A stretch of 64,000 nt of DNA from Amyelois transitella (lineage: Eukaryota > Arthropoda > Insecta > Lepidoptera > Pyralidae), in assembly GCF_032362555.1 (NCBI RefSeq), contig NC_083511.1, forward strand, positions 1,798,001-1,862,000, given 5' to 3'. Numbering within the stretch: the stretch's first letter is position 1; each line of letters opens with the position of its first letter. Below, piece after piece: positions 1 to 10,615 of this stretch. Made by a program: the position numbers and the translations under genes. Under the pieces are notes generated by a model. It worked only from the letters and a program-made list of their open reading frames with translations, had not been told where the DNA came from and searched no databases.

Positions 1-101
1 GATCTCTTTCAACCAACCTTCATAATTATGTATAGGATAGTAAAGTAGGTTTATTATAGAAATGTCATATGCTAAATAAAACGCATTTTATTTAATTTCA
101 G

Positions 102-3100
102 GATTGAAAAGAGGAAGACCACCGTTATCAAGAAAAATACGGGAGAGGGAGCGAGAAGAGAGTGATAATACAACTTCTGGACAGGAGAGGTAATTCTATC
201 GCCTATAAAAAAAATAATCCCGAGTTTGTAAGCTTATTCCTTAGTCGCCTTTTATGACATCCATGGGAAAGGGAGCAAGTGGTCCTATTCTTTTTTGTAT
301 TGGTGCCGGGAACCACACGGCATAAAGTAAGGCACGTTAAGTCCATATTTATTGCTTATATTTTATATTTCACTACACAACCCGCCTCGGCTTCGTAAAC
401 CCTCTTGCCAACATTTTAAACAGAATTTTCCGAGATTTGTGCATGCATACAGATAGTTACGTCCATATCCCTGGCAGAGTAGACAGAACCAACTATCACA
501 AAAAGAATGACCACGTTCAGCTGTACGATGTAATTGAGATTCAAATTGTAACAGGTTGCTAGCCCATCGCCTGAAAAAAGAATCTCAGGTTAATAAGCCT
601 ATCCCTTAGTCGCTTTTATCGACATCCATGGGAAATACATGGAGTGGTCCTGTTCTTTAGCGCCCCGGATTTCGACCACACGGCAATTCATTTATGTCTG
701 ATGATTATAATGTCTTCATAGTAATAAATTCTTAAAAATTGTGCGTTCATATGACACAGAAACCGCGGCCGAACAAGCACCGAGTCGCGCCAGCGCCGCC
801 AGTCATACGACATCGACAACATCGTGATACCGCAGAGCGTGGCCGCCAACACCAGGCCGCAGATACTCACCTACAAGGAGATTATAACGCCCAAGTACGT
901 ACACACATCATGGTAGTTGAAAAAAGGCAGATGTGGTGCCGTGTGGTTCCCGGCACCAATACAAAAAAGAATGGGACCACTCCATCTCTCTCCCATGGAT
1001 GTCGTAAAAGGCGACTAAGGGATAGGCTTACATACTTGAGATTCTTTTTTAGGCGATGGGCTAGCAACCTGTCACTGTTTGTATCTCAATTCTATCATCA
1101 AGCCAAATAGCTGAATGTGGCCATTCAGTCTTTTCAAGACTGTTGGCTCTGTCCACCCCGCAAGGGATATAGACGTGGCCATATGTATGTATGTATGTAC
1201 GTACATATCATGGAAGTAGAAAAAAGGCAGACGTGGTAGCTTGCAAAAATAAATGAAGCATCATAATGGTGGAATTTTATGCATGTGTGAGAGACAGAGA
1301 ATGAGATAATCTATGACGTAATGGCGGCCGACTGTCGCACTATTGGTGAGAGTGTGTGCGTGAGTCGTGTATTGTATATATTTAAAGTGGGGGCATATCT
1401 TCCGGCATGCTTCATTTTGCCGTATAGTAAAAGGTCCGCCTTTTTTTTCTATGTCTACGGTACACATATTACAAACATAAAATGGTTCCTAGAGAGGTCG
1501 GCCGCTACATGGTCATGGTATTCATCTTTCCTTTTTTTTTCAAACCCTGCATTCTTTTCTTATAAGGGTTCCCTACCTGAAAGGTTAAAAACGGGTCTCA
1601 ATTACTAAGTCTCCGCGTCAGGCTGTGTATCTCATAAACCGTGATAGCTAGAAAGCTGAATTTTTCACAAATTATGTATTTCCGTTGCCGCTATAATAAA
1701 AAAAAAATACTAAACATAATAAAAGATATATTAAAAGGATTCCTAAAATAAATATTTAAGATACAAATATGATGATGATTCGTGATTTCATTAGTTATAT
1801 CTTTTGACAACATGTAGTAATCAGGTAAGAAAATCATTCCCCCTTCTCAGAGTGCTGCAGAGGCAAGTGTAAAAATTTTATCACATGTCACGATTTCTTT
1901 ATGCAAGCTTGTCCATCCATTATGTAATGGAATTTGGCTGAAAATACTATTGAGGGTACATTGCGGTACTGATCAGATATGCTTTATTTTTTCAGATGGC
2001 GAGTGCTAGAAATTCCTGAGGTGCCATTGAACAACGGAGTTACGAGGTCGAGTAGAATTTCACTCGAGAGTGAGGTAAGCATTTTTGCTATCATCATGAC
2101 ATGATTTTGTTTGGTGCACTTACATTATGATTCTCTTGAAAATTTGAGGCTTTTGATAGCATTGTCAGAGGTTGCCACTCTTAGTTCTTTACATTTAATG
2201 TTCTTATTGGCGACTTTGACTTTGTATGTACGTTTGTCCGTGATTATCTAGCGTTACGCTGAATCGATTTTATTACGGAATTTTCCAGGAAAATAAGAAA
2301 AGATGACATATTTGTATTATAATTTATTGAACTGTTATCACATCATCAGTACATACATCTCAGCTTGAACTAAAGGTTCGACAGGTATAGAATGAAATAT
2401 GGCGCTAAGTCCAACCATTGCACATTTTACGTGCATTAAGTTAAAATAAATATGTATTGATTGTTGTGCTGTATGGTTCATGAACCATCGGTGCCATGGC
2501 ACCAATAGAAAAAATATTAGGATGAACGTAAAAGACGACTAATAGGCTCATATATTTGGGATTCTTTTAGGCGATGGGCTAGCAACCTCTCACAATTTTA
2601 CTCCAATGCCATAATGAAGCCAAACAGCTGAATGTGGCATTTCAGTCTTTTCGAGACCGTTGGCACTGTCTACCACGCAAAGTATATATACGTGACCGTA
2701 TGTATGTATCATTGTCATCGCTGACAGGAGGAAGACGTCTCCGAGAACGCGGTATTCGCCCGCCACCAGCTCGCCGAGCACCGCGAGCGCACGCGCTACC
2801 TGCGCGCGCCGCGCCCGCGCCGGCAGCGGCCCGACGCCGACCACGGTGACGTCACGCCGCGTGACGTCGTCAGTGACGTCACGCGGGACGCCGCCGGTGA
2901 CGGCACGCGGGACGCCGCCGGTGACGGCACGCGGGACGCCGCCGGTGACGTCACGCGGGACGCCGCCGGTGCCGTCGCGAGAGACGTGACGCCGCCGGTC
3001 AACGACGAACCGCAGGAGGTGAGTGATTATTGTGTAATAGATGTTTGTTTGCATTTAGAGATGTATAATCGGTTCTGGTATGAATAAGTGCCGTGCGGTT

Positions 3101-3690
3101 CCCGGCACCAATAGAAAAAGAAAAGGATCACTCTATCTCTTTCTCATGGATGTCGTAAAAAATGTGACTAAGGGACAGACTTATAAGCTTGGGATTCTTA
3201 TTTTAGGCTATGGCTAACCTATAACTATTCGAATCTCAATTCCATCTTTAAGACTTCAATCTGAATGTGTCCTTACAGTTTTAATACTTATCAATAAAGG
3301 AAACAGTTTCTAGAAAAGCAGACTAAATTAGTGGGTCTATTCACAAATGTTTGACAATAACTTTATGAGAAGAAAGATATTCTTCGCCTAATCATTTATT
3401 ACTAACGCAACGCCAAAATAACATTAACCCTTCTATTATTCCAGACAATAAGACCATACACTCCGAGGCAGTTTCCATTACCGGAAGACGCATACATGGA
3501 TATGCTTTCTGCTATGCCTGACGGATACAGGCCGAGCAGTCCGGAGCCCACTCCGCCTCCCATAGAAGATGACGGTAGCAGTACGCTGTCACCGATGTCA
3601 CCGTTGATCTTCGATGGGGACGATCCCGATGATGTGGAATGGGATCCGAGCAGTGAGAAAGCTGAACGGAGAAAAAGTGCTTTCAGATGA
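102..3690 (+). CDS. nsl1: NSL1/KANSL1 homologue, C-terminal exons with PEHE domain
   Basis: Five coding exons join in frame: 102-189, 760-894, 1996-2074, 2728-3018 and 3445-3690 (TGA at 3688). All introns are GT-AG, and split codons close correctly (AG/A, AA/A, then phase 0). The gene is cut by the left window edge. The first exon encodes an AT-hook-like basic stretch ([10 protein letters not shown]). The second and third give [29 protein letters not shown] and, after the 2728 junction, [20 protein letters not shown]. This is the PEHE-domain signature of KANSL1 (Drosophila NSL1/waharan), which contacts the acetyltransferase MOF/KAT8 in the nuclear NSL complex. The 2728 exon continues into an unusual repeat of eight codons (separate entry). 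The last exon is rich in Pro, Ser and Asp and ends in a basic stretch ([11 protein letters not shown]). NSL1 fits better than MSL1 because of the DIxNIVIP and YKEIxTPxWR motifs. Family assignment is strong; exact orthology is inferred. Confidence 0.82.
198..324 (-). mobile_element. SINE-like retroposon, truncated copy
   Basis: Head half of the window's commonest repeat, in reverse orientation. It runs from the 'cgcctaaaaaa' block to the terminal 'ccgggaaccacacggca'. It starts only nine bases after the splice donor of the NSL1 exon ending at 189, so it forms the first part of that intron. Confidence 0.8.
441..687 (-). mobile_element. SINE-like retroposon, near full length, diverged
   Basis: Reverse-orientation copy of the common ~280-bp element, with the tail block (gtccatatccctgg, agtagacagaaccaac), the middle block (gattcaaat, gctagcccatcgcct) and a degenerate head (ccacacggca). 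It lies in the same NSL1 intron as the copy at 198. Confidence 0.8.
938..1204 (+). mobile_element. SINE-like retroposon flanked by long direct repeats
   Basis: Full-length forward copy. The head is gccgtgtggttcccggcacc, the middle has gcgatgggctagcaacctgt, and the end reads ccgcaagggatatagacgtg followed by a TATG repeat tail. Bases 905-937 and 1205-1237 on either side align without gaps and differ at about four of 33 positions, as expected of an aged target-site duplication. It sits in the NSL1 intron 43 bp after the donor at 894/895. Confidence 0.85.
2471..2713 (+). mobile_element. SINE-like retroposon abutting a splice acceptor
   Basis: Forward copy with a degenerate head (ggtgccatggcacc), the middle block gcgatgggctagcaacct, and a tail ending in tatgtatgtat. 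Only about 14 bases separate its end from the acceptor of the NSL1 exon at 2728. The polypyrimidine and branch-point region of that intron must therefore lie within or directly beside the inserted element. Confidence 0.85.
2875..2970 (+). repeat. In-frame 24-bp coding minisatellite in NSL1
   Basis: Four tandem 24-bp units start at 2875, 2899, 2923 and 2947. They encode [24 protein letters not shown] and DVTRDAAG, with related degenerate units on both sides (PRDVVS before, AVARDV after). The units are almost identical at nucleotide level and very GC-rich compared with the surrounding DNA, which indicates recent replication slippage kept in frame. Valine-containing units carry gacgtcacg, so CRE-like tgacgtca octamers recur inside the exon. 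Confidence 0.9.
3088..3285 (+). mobile_element. SINE-like retroposon, 3' truncated
   Basis: Forward copy in the last NSL1 intron, from the head gtgccgtgcggttcccggca to about 3285. It loses recognisable similarity before the usual 'ggctctgtctaccccgc' block. Confidence 0.8.
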
Positions 3691-6600
3691 ATCCAGTGAC
3701 GTATATGCGACCTTTGGCAACTAAATGTGTGGATGTTGAAGAATTTGATGTGCGGTACTTCTAAATTTGAAGGAACAAAACATGAAAAATTGAGTGTAAA
3801 TGTGAGTGTGTGAAAAATTGGTATTGACGTCGGGTAATGTGTGTAAGTGATATAATTAATATGCGACAATCTGCCATATTGCGTAAATGAAACTGAAACC
3901 ATTGTAAAATCTGCCCACAGCTTTATTTATGTGATGCTTTCTGACAGATTATCAAACAAAACCTTGGAATCTTGTCCTTTTGTAAAATCTGGCAAGATCT
4001 ATCGTAGATAGTGTTATTTGCGTTTTTCATGTCAAACTTACTCAACTCTAACAATATTCAGTTTAGTTCTTATTTTTTAAATAATAGGTAACTATATTTT
4101 AATGTTAAAATTAAGTACACATATTTTAAGGGTAGACTGCATTGGATTGTGACAACTTTTAACAATAAACATAAATTGGTAAATGTGAAAAACATAACAC
4201 CTTATACCAATTGGTTGGTTAAGAAAGTAGCTACTTTTAATTTCTTTTAAAATGTGTAGGAGGAATTGATCGACATCCCTTTGGATTTTTGTACTTAATT
4301 CGTTCAAACATTGAATTTTATATAGAAAATAAGGGTTTCAGAAAACTTGCATTATGGTCTTAACATTGTTGATTGTACAAATAAGAAATATGAATATTGA
4401 ATACCTCGTTTTAGTATAATCAAAGATATTGCTTGGTATAAAAAGTCCGAAAGTCGACGGGCTTTCGGCGTACGAATAATTTGACGACAAATATATGTAG
4501 TCTTTGCCTGCCTTGGGCGTTTTTCTGAAGGGACATTTCATCTTCAAACCAAACATGACATTATGGACTTACTTTGTCAATGTCCATAAGATTCACGTTA
4601 AGATGAGATAGTTATAACAAAGATATTGCCAGACTAGCCTTTTTTCTAATATTGCCTTAAATCTGCATATTGTGTTGATTTAGAACTAGACAATAAGAAG
4701 TTGTAATTTATTTTTGTATTATGACACAGATAGTGATCTCCTCCTGTATTATACAAACGCCTTTGCCTCCAAAAATGTGTAATTTAGAAATGGGATATTT
4801 TGATAATATCCATGTAAATACTTGTGTAAGTTTAGTCAATGCATTGATTTTAAGTTAAGCATGTTTTTGGTTAAAATTTTTGGGTAAGAAAGAAGAGGTA
4901 TTACTTTTACAATGGTTTTGTGGTAATAAAACATATTTTCGGTTAATAATGAGCAAATACGATTTAATGAACAATGACTGCAAAATGCATTTTGTTTTAA
5001 ATTAAAATGTTCATGGAATAATCATTTATTTGATTTTCAAAATATTTCATTAGTAAGTACATACTGTATCTCCTTATCAAATTTGAATATTATATGAGGA
5101 AGCAAGAGAGAAATGAAATGAAGTTTATCTTTAATTTAGGGGATATAATTATTTTGCTATACTTCTAGCCCAAATTTAGTCCTGGCATTTGTACCATTTT
5201 ACCAGTGTATTGCAACACCATGGTTCAGGCTGGGAGGTAATTTATATATAAGCTACTGCTACCAAATCTTCGTAACCTAGCTTCGATCACGGTTACATAT
5301 TAAATTGCAAGTTTTCTCACGATATTTTCCTTTTGACAAATACATACATTGTTATAAATGAAATATAGTTTTTATAATTTTAATTCCCAAAAAAAAATTA
5401 AAGTGTATTGTTTAAATACATATATGTAACTAGGAAATATGTAATTGTATTATAAATAAAATTGTAAAAAATATTAAGTTTGTTGTTTAGTATTACATAG
5501 CGCGCGGACGTTACGTTTGCAGTAAAATTATATGCGTACAAACATTCCTAATGGGTCATCAAACAATAATAGAAACATATTTATTGTCCAAGAAATAATA
5601 GTATTATAAATATACAAATGGAAACTCGCCTGCTAGCCATATTCAGATGCCTGGCCAGGAGAAAAAATCAACAGATATATTTGATTCCTTTTTGAGAATT
5701 GGCAGAACAAACAGATAAAAATTACCATTGTCATTGTTTCATACATTTACCTTAATATTACATTATTGTATGTTAATTTTAAGTAGTTATAAGAATGCCC
5801 TGTGTCGCGTAGCGGCAGTTTAAAAAGATTTGTAATTATTTGGGCACTGAATAGTAACTTATAGACTGGCTAGTTACGTGTTACTAGAATCTCTGAAAGA
5901 GGAAAATATTTGTGGTCCCCGAATGTGAAATGTAGCCATACATATATCGCATGTATACTGAATAAGTAATTTTCATGTTTAGATTTGAATTTTTCTGATT
6001 GTTTTTTTTTTGTATAGCAACGGTAAACGGTTATAACGACTTTAAATAATAAAAACTGATTTTAAATTCGATTATTACTGTACCTGGGGCGATTAATGGG
6101 CAAGCGTTGGTATAAATGTTATTAAAATGAACTAATTCTTGCAACCTGTAGGTAACTAATGTCAGACAGTAAATAATTTGAGACATTAAGCTTGAAGCTA
6201 CAAATAAAAAGCTTTGCACGTCATAAATAATTATAATATAAGTAAACATTTAACGCAGTTATCACAAGTTTCCACAAATAATGTTTAAACAAATTACTTA
6301 CAGCCTAACATTGATTACTTTTCCCTTATGTTTTGGGTTGTATTTAAAAAAAATGTCATTGGATTCAAAATTTTAGTTATTTTACTAGTCATCCGTGAAA
6401 TCAATTTATCTTGCACTGCACATTGAATGTAAAGAAGTTTCTTGCATCAGAATTCAAGCCACAGTTTATTTTGTTTTTTTTTTCTATAAACTATCCCATT
6501 TTAACTGTAACTTATGTACATACCTAGTTTCTATAAGAATGTATTTGAGAAGTTTCTTTTGAACAGAAGCCAAAGTCTTCTTGTTTATGATATAAGTATA

Positions 6601-7094
6601 GTATAAGTTTTTTAAGATGACTATATGATTCGAATGCTTGAGAAAAGGAAGTGTATGATAAATAAAAAGTTAAATTTCAATGAGTTTATATAGTGTTTGA
6701 TTTTACATCTATCCATTATCCTTTGTTTGATGCTTGAAAAACTTTGTTACCTATCTTATATTAAGATCCGTATCAAAGTATTTATATAAATCTTATGATC
6801 TGTATATTATCCCAGAAAATGACAAAACTTCAACGAAACTCGGGTTTTCAAGGAAAATATCCTTAAACCTAACGTAACCTTCTTTTTAATCACGAGATTT
6901 CCAGTTCGTTCATATACATTCATTTAATGCTATTGAAGACAGAACCAACAGTCTTGAAAAGACTGATACCTGATCTTTCTACCCCGCAAGGGATATAGAC
7001 GTGCTTTTGTGTGTATGTATGTGTTCTTCTGAAGAATGCTCTCTGGTAGAACACCAAAACATTTGAAATTCCAGCCAAACTACTGGCATATACA
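3691..7094 (+). other. NSL1 3' UTR and AT-rich intergenic DNA
   Basis: No coding sequence was recognised. The NSL1 3' UTR must begin here. Candidate polyadenylation signals AATAAA lie at 4164, 4925 and 5455; the last is followed by a GT-rich stretch (gtttgttgttt) and looks best, but the real end cannot be fixed by eye. About 6945-7025 holds a short scrambled tail fragment of the common SINE (acagtcttgaaaagactga, then ccgcaagggatatagacgtg). The rest is AT-rich single-copy-looking DNA. Confidence 0.5.
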
Positions 7095-7099
7095 TATAT

Positions 7100-7440
7100 T
7101 TTGGGTATTAGGATGCTATCAACAGACGTGTCAGAAGATTCGTTGATGACGAGCTACTTACGGAAGGACAGCTTGGAAGCCTTGAAGACTGTCTTCTACA
7201 AGCTTCACTTCGGAGAGTGTGCACTGGAATTGCACAATTTAATTCCTCTTACATCATTCAAATATCGAACGACACGGCGTGGGTCGGCCTTCCACCAGTA
7301 CATGGGCGATATCCCCATCCTTCGCCAAATCTTTTATCATGCGAACCGCTGTGATTTGGAATTCCCTCCCTGCTCTCTTTCTCGATACATACAATTCGGG
7401 GATTTCTAAGGCAATATTGAACAGGCATTATTTTTAGCTA
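7100..7440 (+). pseudogene. Non-LTR retrotransposon fragment (C-terminal end of RT ORF)
   Basis: The frame reads SFKYRTTRRGSAFHQYMGDI, typical of the C-terminal tail of reverse transcriptase ORFs in Jockey/CR1-like LINEs. After about 7340 the match moves to another frame (VIWNSLPALFLDTYNSG), so the copy has a frameshift. It ends at TAG near 7430. No catalytic RT motif is present, so this is a dead 5'-truncated copy. Confidence 0.7.
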
Positions 7441-9370
7441 GCGGGTACCACCTAAGGCCTCATGTTGCTTACCACCAGGCAGATTGAGGTCAAACGCATT
7501 CAAATTATTATAGTTATGATATAAACATTGCATAGACACTTGGACCCCAAGTGCTCTGAATCTCTTCGCTACAATAAAACCTCACAAACTATTTAATCGT
7601 TTATTATCACTGCCACAATACTTACATAACATTGATGCAAAATAATACACAAACACACCAGCAGCTTACACAAAGTAAACTCTGACTAGGACGCCTAAAT
7701 ATTAAGCTGTATAACTATGTATATCTAATCGTCGATAACTTTTTCAAACCGGTTTTGGATTTTTCCTTTGAAGGGAAAACTTCAGTGGAGTATCATACTT
7801 TTGTACATGTTTTAACCGCATTAAAAAAAGGCGGTTCTCGGTTTGACGTGTGTACATGTTTGTCCGCGATTATCTCGCGTTTCGCTAAACCGATTTTGAT
7901 GCGGTGTTTCTTACACTTAGTAGAAGGTTGAGATATTTAACCGATTTCATAAAATGAGGATCTCTTTTAAAAGTTAAGAGGATAAATTTGTGATATAAAA
8001 GCTTACTGAGTAATTTTTTCAGATACATAGATATAATATTACTTAAACATTAGGTATTAAGTACATACACACACAAGCGTGCTTTTCTTAATTCTTATTT
8101 CTAAAACTGTATAAATATACGCGTTTAAATTACATGACACAACCCAAATAATGTATAAAAGTAACATGGCACTATTTGTTAGGCTTACAAAATACAAATA
8201 CCATTTTGTATTAAGCAATTCCGACAGGCGTAAAATATATCTCAAAATGTACAATTAAATCAATGTCTTACTATAATATCTTAGCATAAACTTAAAATAG
8301 AATCACATGAAAATTCCCATTCAACAATAATACTGTAAACCATTGTATAAAATCAGTTCTACACAGCCTTTATTCTACGTTTATATAAATGCATTTAGGA
8401 ATGTTTATCTCAATAGTAATAATTACACGATGTGTAACAAAAACCCGTTTCACCCGCGAACGTCATTTTCTAAAGCGGTTTTACTACAGAAATATTTAAT
8501 TTTATTTTCGATGTTGATATATATCAGGAAAATTAAAGAAAATTCTACATTCCAACTCATATTATACTTAAATGCGAAAGTAAGTTTGTTTTGTCTATTC
8601 ACGCGTTATGGCCTAAATGAAAATGAACCAATCTTTTTAAATTTGCGCATTTAATTATATAACTAACTTTTATCCGCCGCTGCAGCGTGAATTTAGCGAC
8701 ATCTACAAAAAGCGACGAATTTAACAAACATGTACAAAAAGCGCCGAAATTAACACCTCCTACAAAAAGCAACGAAATGCGCTGAATTAAGCGCCACTTA
8801 CAAAAGAATACAAAACAATACTACAGGTTTTTTGCAAATCCACATTATTTAGTAATGGCATAAATTTCTTTACTTAATTTTTTAACTTGTCACCTAGGTG
8901 CACATGCCCCTTTCAGATCAAACAGGGTTTATGTTACATATTGTAAATGCCGACGTTATTTTACTTACTAATGAAACATAGACAATAGACGTAGATAGAA
9001 CACTTACTCTACTACTTAAGTTACAAAGATAAAATATTTTTTTTTTAACCAAAGATGTTTCTTCTACTTTAAAAAAAAATTAGCTCCAAAACATGCATTG
9101 AATATTTTTGTTTTTCAAGCAGTACATAGAATATCTGTGAATTATATATATTATTACCAAAAAACGCATGCCAACTTGAGTATAATAATCTATTACTTTA
9201 TTCTGGTTCTTTAATAAATTGGAGTCGACAGGACTTTTTAGAACATTTTGAGTTGGACAAGTGATCAATTCCTAAGTTAATTAATTGCATCAGGGTTAAG
9301 GTTGTACATGCCTCGATTAATCATAGATTTCATTGTAAAGGGAAAATCTTACTTGATGTAGTTTTTTTAA
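7441..9370. other. AT-rich intergenic DNA with repeat fragments
   Basis: No gene was recognised. The stretch at 7815-7915 ('gtttgtccgcgattatctcg', 'ctaaaccgattttgatgcgg') is a fragment of a repeat seen again, diverged, near 2220-2285. A minisatellite occupies 8683-8815. The remainder is featureless AT-rich sequence. Confidence 0.5.
8683..8815 (-). repeat. Degenerate ~34-bp minisatellite
   Basis: Four to five imperfect units share 'gcgacatctacaaaaagcga'-like cores ('gcgacgaatttaac', 'gcgccgaaattaac', 'gcgctgaattaagcgcc'). On the reverse strand the same motif (gtaggtggcgctaaattcgc type) recurs at 60452-60530, so this is a dispersed family rather than a local expansion. Confidence 0.65.
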
Positions 9371-9374
9371 TTAG

Positions 9375-9688
9375 GCTTGATCTTAACCCCTCGTAGCTCA
9401 AATTACACTCCATGAGATCTTTCTTAGAGTAGAACCTTTTTATAATTAGACGCGACCTTAACCGACCAAATCAGTTGCTATTTCTATAAGCCAGCCCATC
9501 GCCTATCTGCTAGCCCATCGCTATACGGAAGAATCTTAATTTTATGGGCGACTGGATCTTAACCCACCAAATTAGCTGATATTCCTTGGCAAATCCTGTA
9601 TACACCTCAAATTACACTCCCTTTAATATAGATGGCCGTCTTAGGGGAAGGAGAGACCTTTCTTAAAAGAAGAACTTTTAAAATCTAT
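9375..9688 (-). pseudogene. Decayed tandem copies of the zyxin last exon
   Basis: The best copy (about 9546-9680) aligns over more than 100 bases with the end of the zyxin coding exon and its stop codon (10602-10710). It keeps the segments for GHLY, REC, IQD and RNIS-stop, but has in-frame stops where the gene has FPLDG and YCREC. A second copy (about 9378-9440) matches the same unit with two internal deletions. A third (about 9450-9484) is cut off by a SINE fragment (9485-9535). These copies cannot encode a LIM domain. An even weaker match begins near 9298. They look like an ancient local tandem duplication, later separated from the gene by transposons. Confidence 0.75.
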
Positions 9689-9689
9689 A

Positions 9690-10298
9690 TATATAAAACT
9701 CTTCCGTTACTGAGTGACTGACTGACAGACAACGCACAGTCGAAACTACTGGTCGTAGACAGCTGAAATTTGGAATGTAGGTTCCTTGGGATATGTAGGG
9801 GAGCACTAAGAAAGGATTTTTGGAAATTCAACCCCCAAGGGGGGGAAAAGGGGTAAAAACGTTTCTATGAAAAATCTTATTCTTTGGGTTTATAAACTTG
9901 AAACTTGGCATGAACACGTACATAGGCAAGTAAATATGTTTGACATTATAAGTTTTTTCAAACTACCCTCCAATCGTGATTTAGGGGGTGCGATTGGGTG
10001 ACTGATTTATTAACGCACAGCCGAAACCGCTCGGTATAGGAGTCTGAGATTTTGAACAGAGGTTCCTTTAGTAACATAAGTGAGCACTAAGAAGGGATTT
10101 TTGAAATGTCAACCCCCAAGGGGGGGAAACGGGATAAACTGAGCCGGGGCTGCGGGAAAGTTCTAACGAGATACCGTGGCCCCGGAACGCAAAGGGCAAC
10201 TGAAGGAACGAGGTGGGTTTTAGTCAGTAAAAGTCTGACACTCCTTTCCGTTCCACCCAGAGCGGGAGAGGTCATGATTTCCCATCCTTAAAAAAAAG
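9690..10298 (+). repeat. Composite transposon-derived block
   Basis: Starts at 'ctatatatataaaactcttc' and contains the same module twice: 'aacgcacagtcgaaactact' with 'caacccccaagggggggaaa' near 9730-9850 and again near 10010-10130. From about 10180 it changes to a different unit ending in 'tttcccatccttaaaaaaaa', a short poly(A)-terminated retroposon 3' end. No protein-coding frame is convincing. Together with the Helitron at 10316 it splits the zyxin relic array from the functional exon. Confidence 0.6.
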
Positions 10299-10315
10299 AC
10301 TTTGTATGACAACTT

Positions 10316-10578
10316 TCTACTAATATTATAAAGAGGAACAATCTATTTTTTTTATATGTTTGTTTGTTTACACATGTAATCGATAAACTCCGAAACTACT
10401 GAATCGATTTCAAACATTCACCATTAGAAAGCTACATCATCCCTGAGTAACACAGGCTATATTTAATTCCAGTTGTAACAAGATTTCAGCCTGTGGAAGA
10501 AAAAGCCCTGTCGAGATCATTAAAAAACGCTATATATAACCGAATTACACGTGGGCAAAGCCGCGGGCGGAAAGCTAG
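10316..10578 (+). mobile_element. Non-autonomous Helitron-like element
   Basis: Starts TCTACTAATATTATAAAG and ends gcgggcggaaagctagt, with the 3' CTAG preceded by GC-rich sequence as in lepidopteran Lep1-type Helitrons. The interior has the usual 'ctccgaaactactgaatcga' segment. No Rep/helicase frame is present. Confidence 0.7.
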
Positions 10579-10615
10579 TAAAAATATATTGATCAATCAA
10601 TCTCAACCCACCAAA

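Noticed and set aside
739-1110. Plus-strand open frame across an NSL1 exon and a SINE
   Set aside because: The exon is read in the wrong frame and the remainder is SINE sequence.
2590-3054. Long minus-strand open frame with VTGGVPR repeats
   Set aside because: It is antisense to the NSL1 exon at 2728-3018; the plus-strand frame has splice sites, correct phase and a recognised domain.
3402-3902. Minus-strand 166-codon open frame
   Set aside because: Antisense of the last NSL1 exon; no domain and no splice support.
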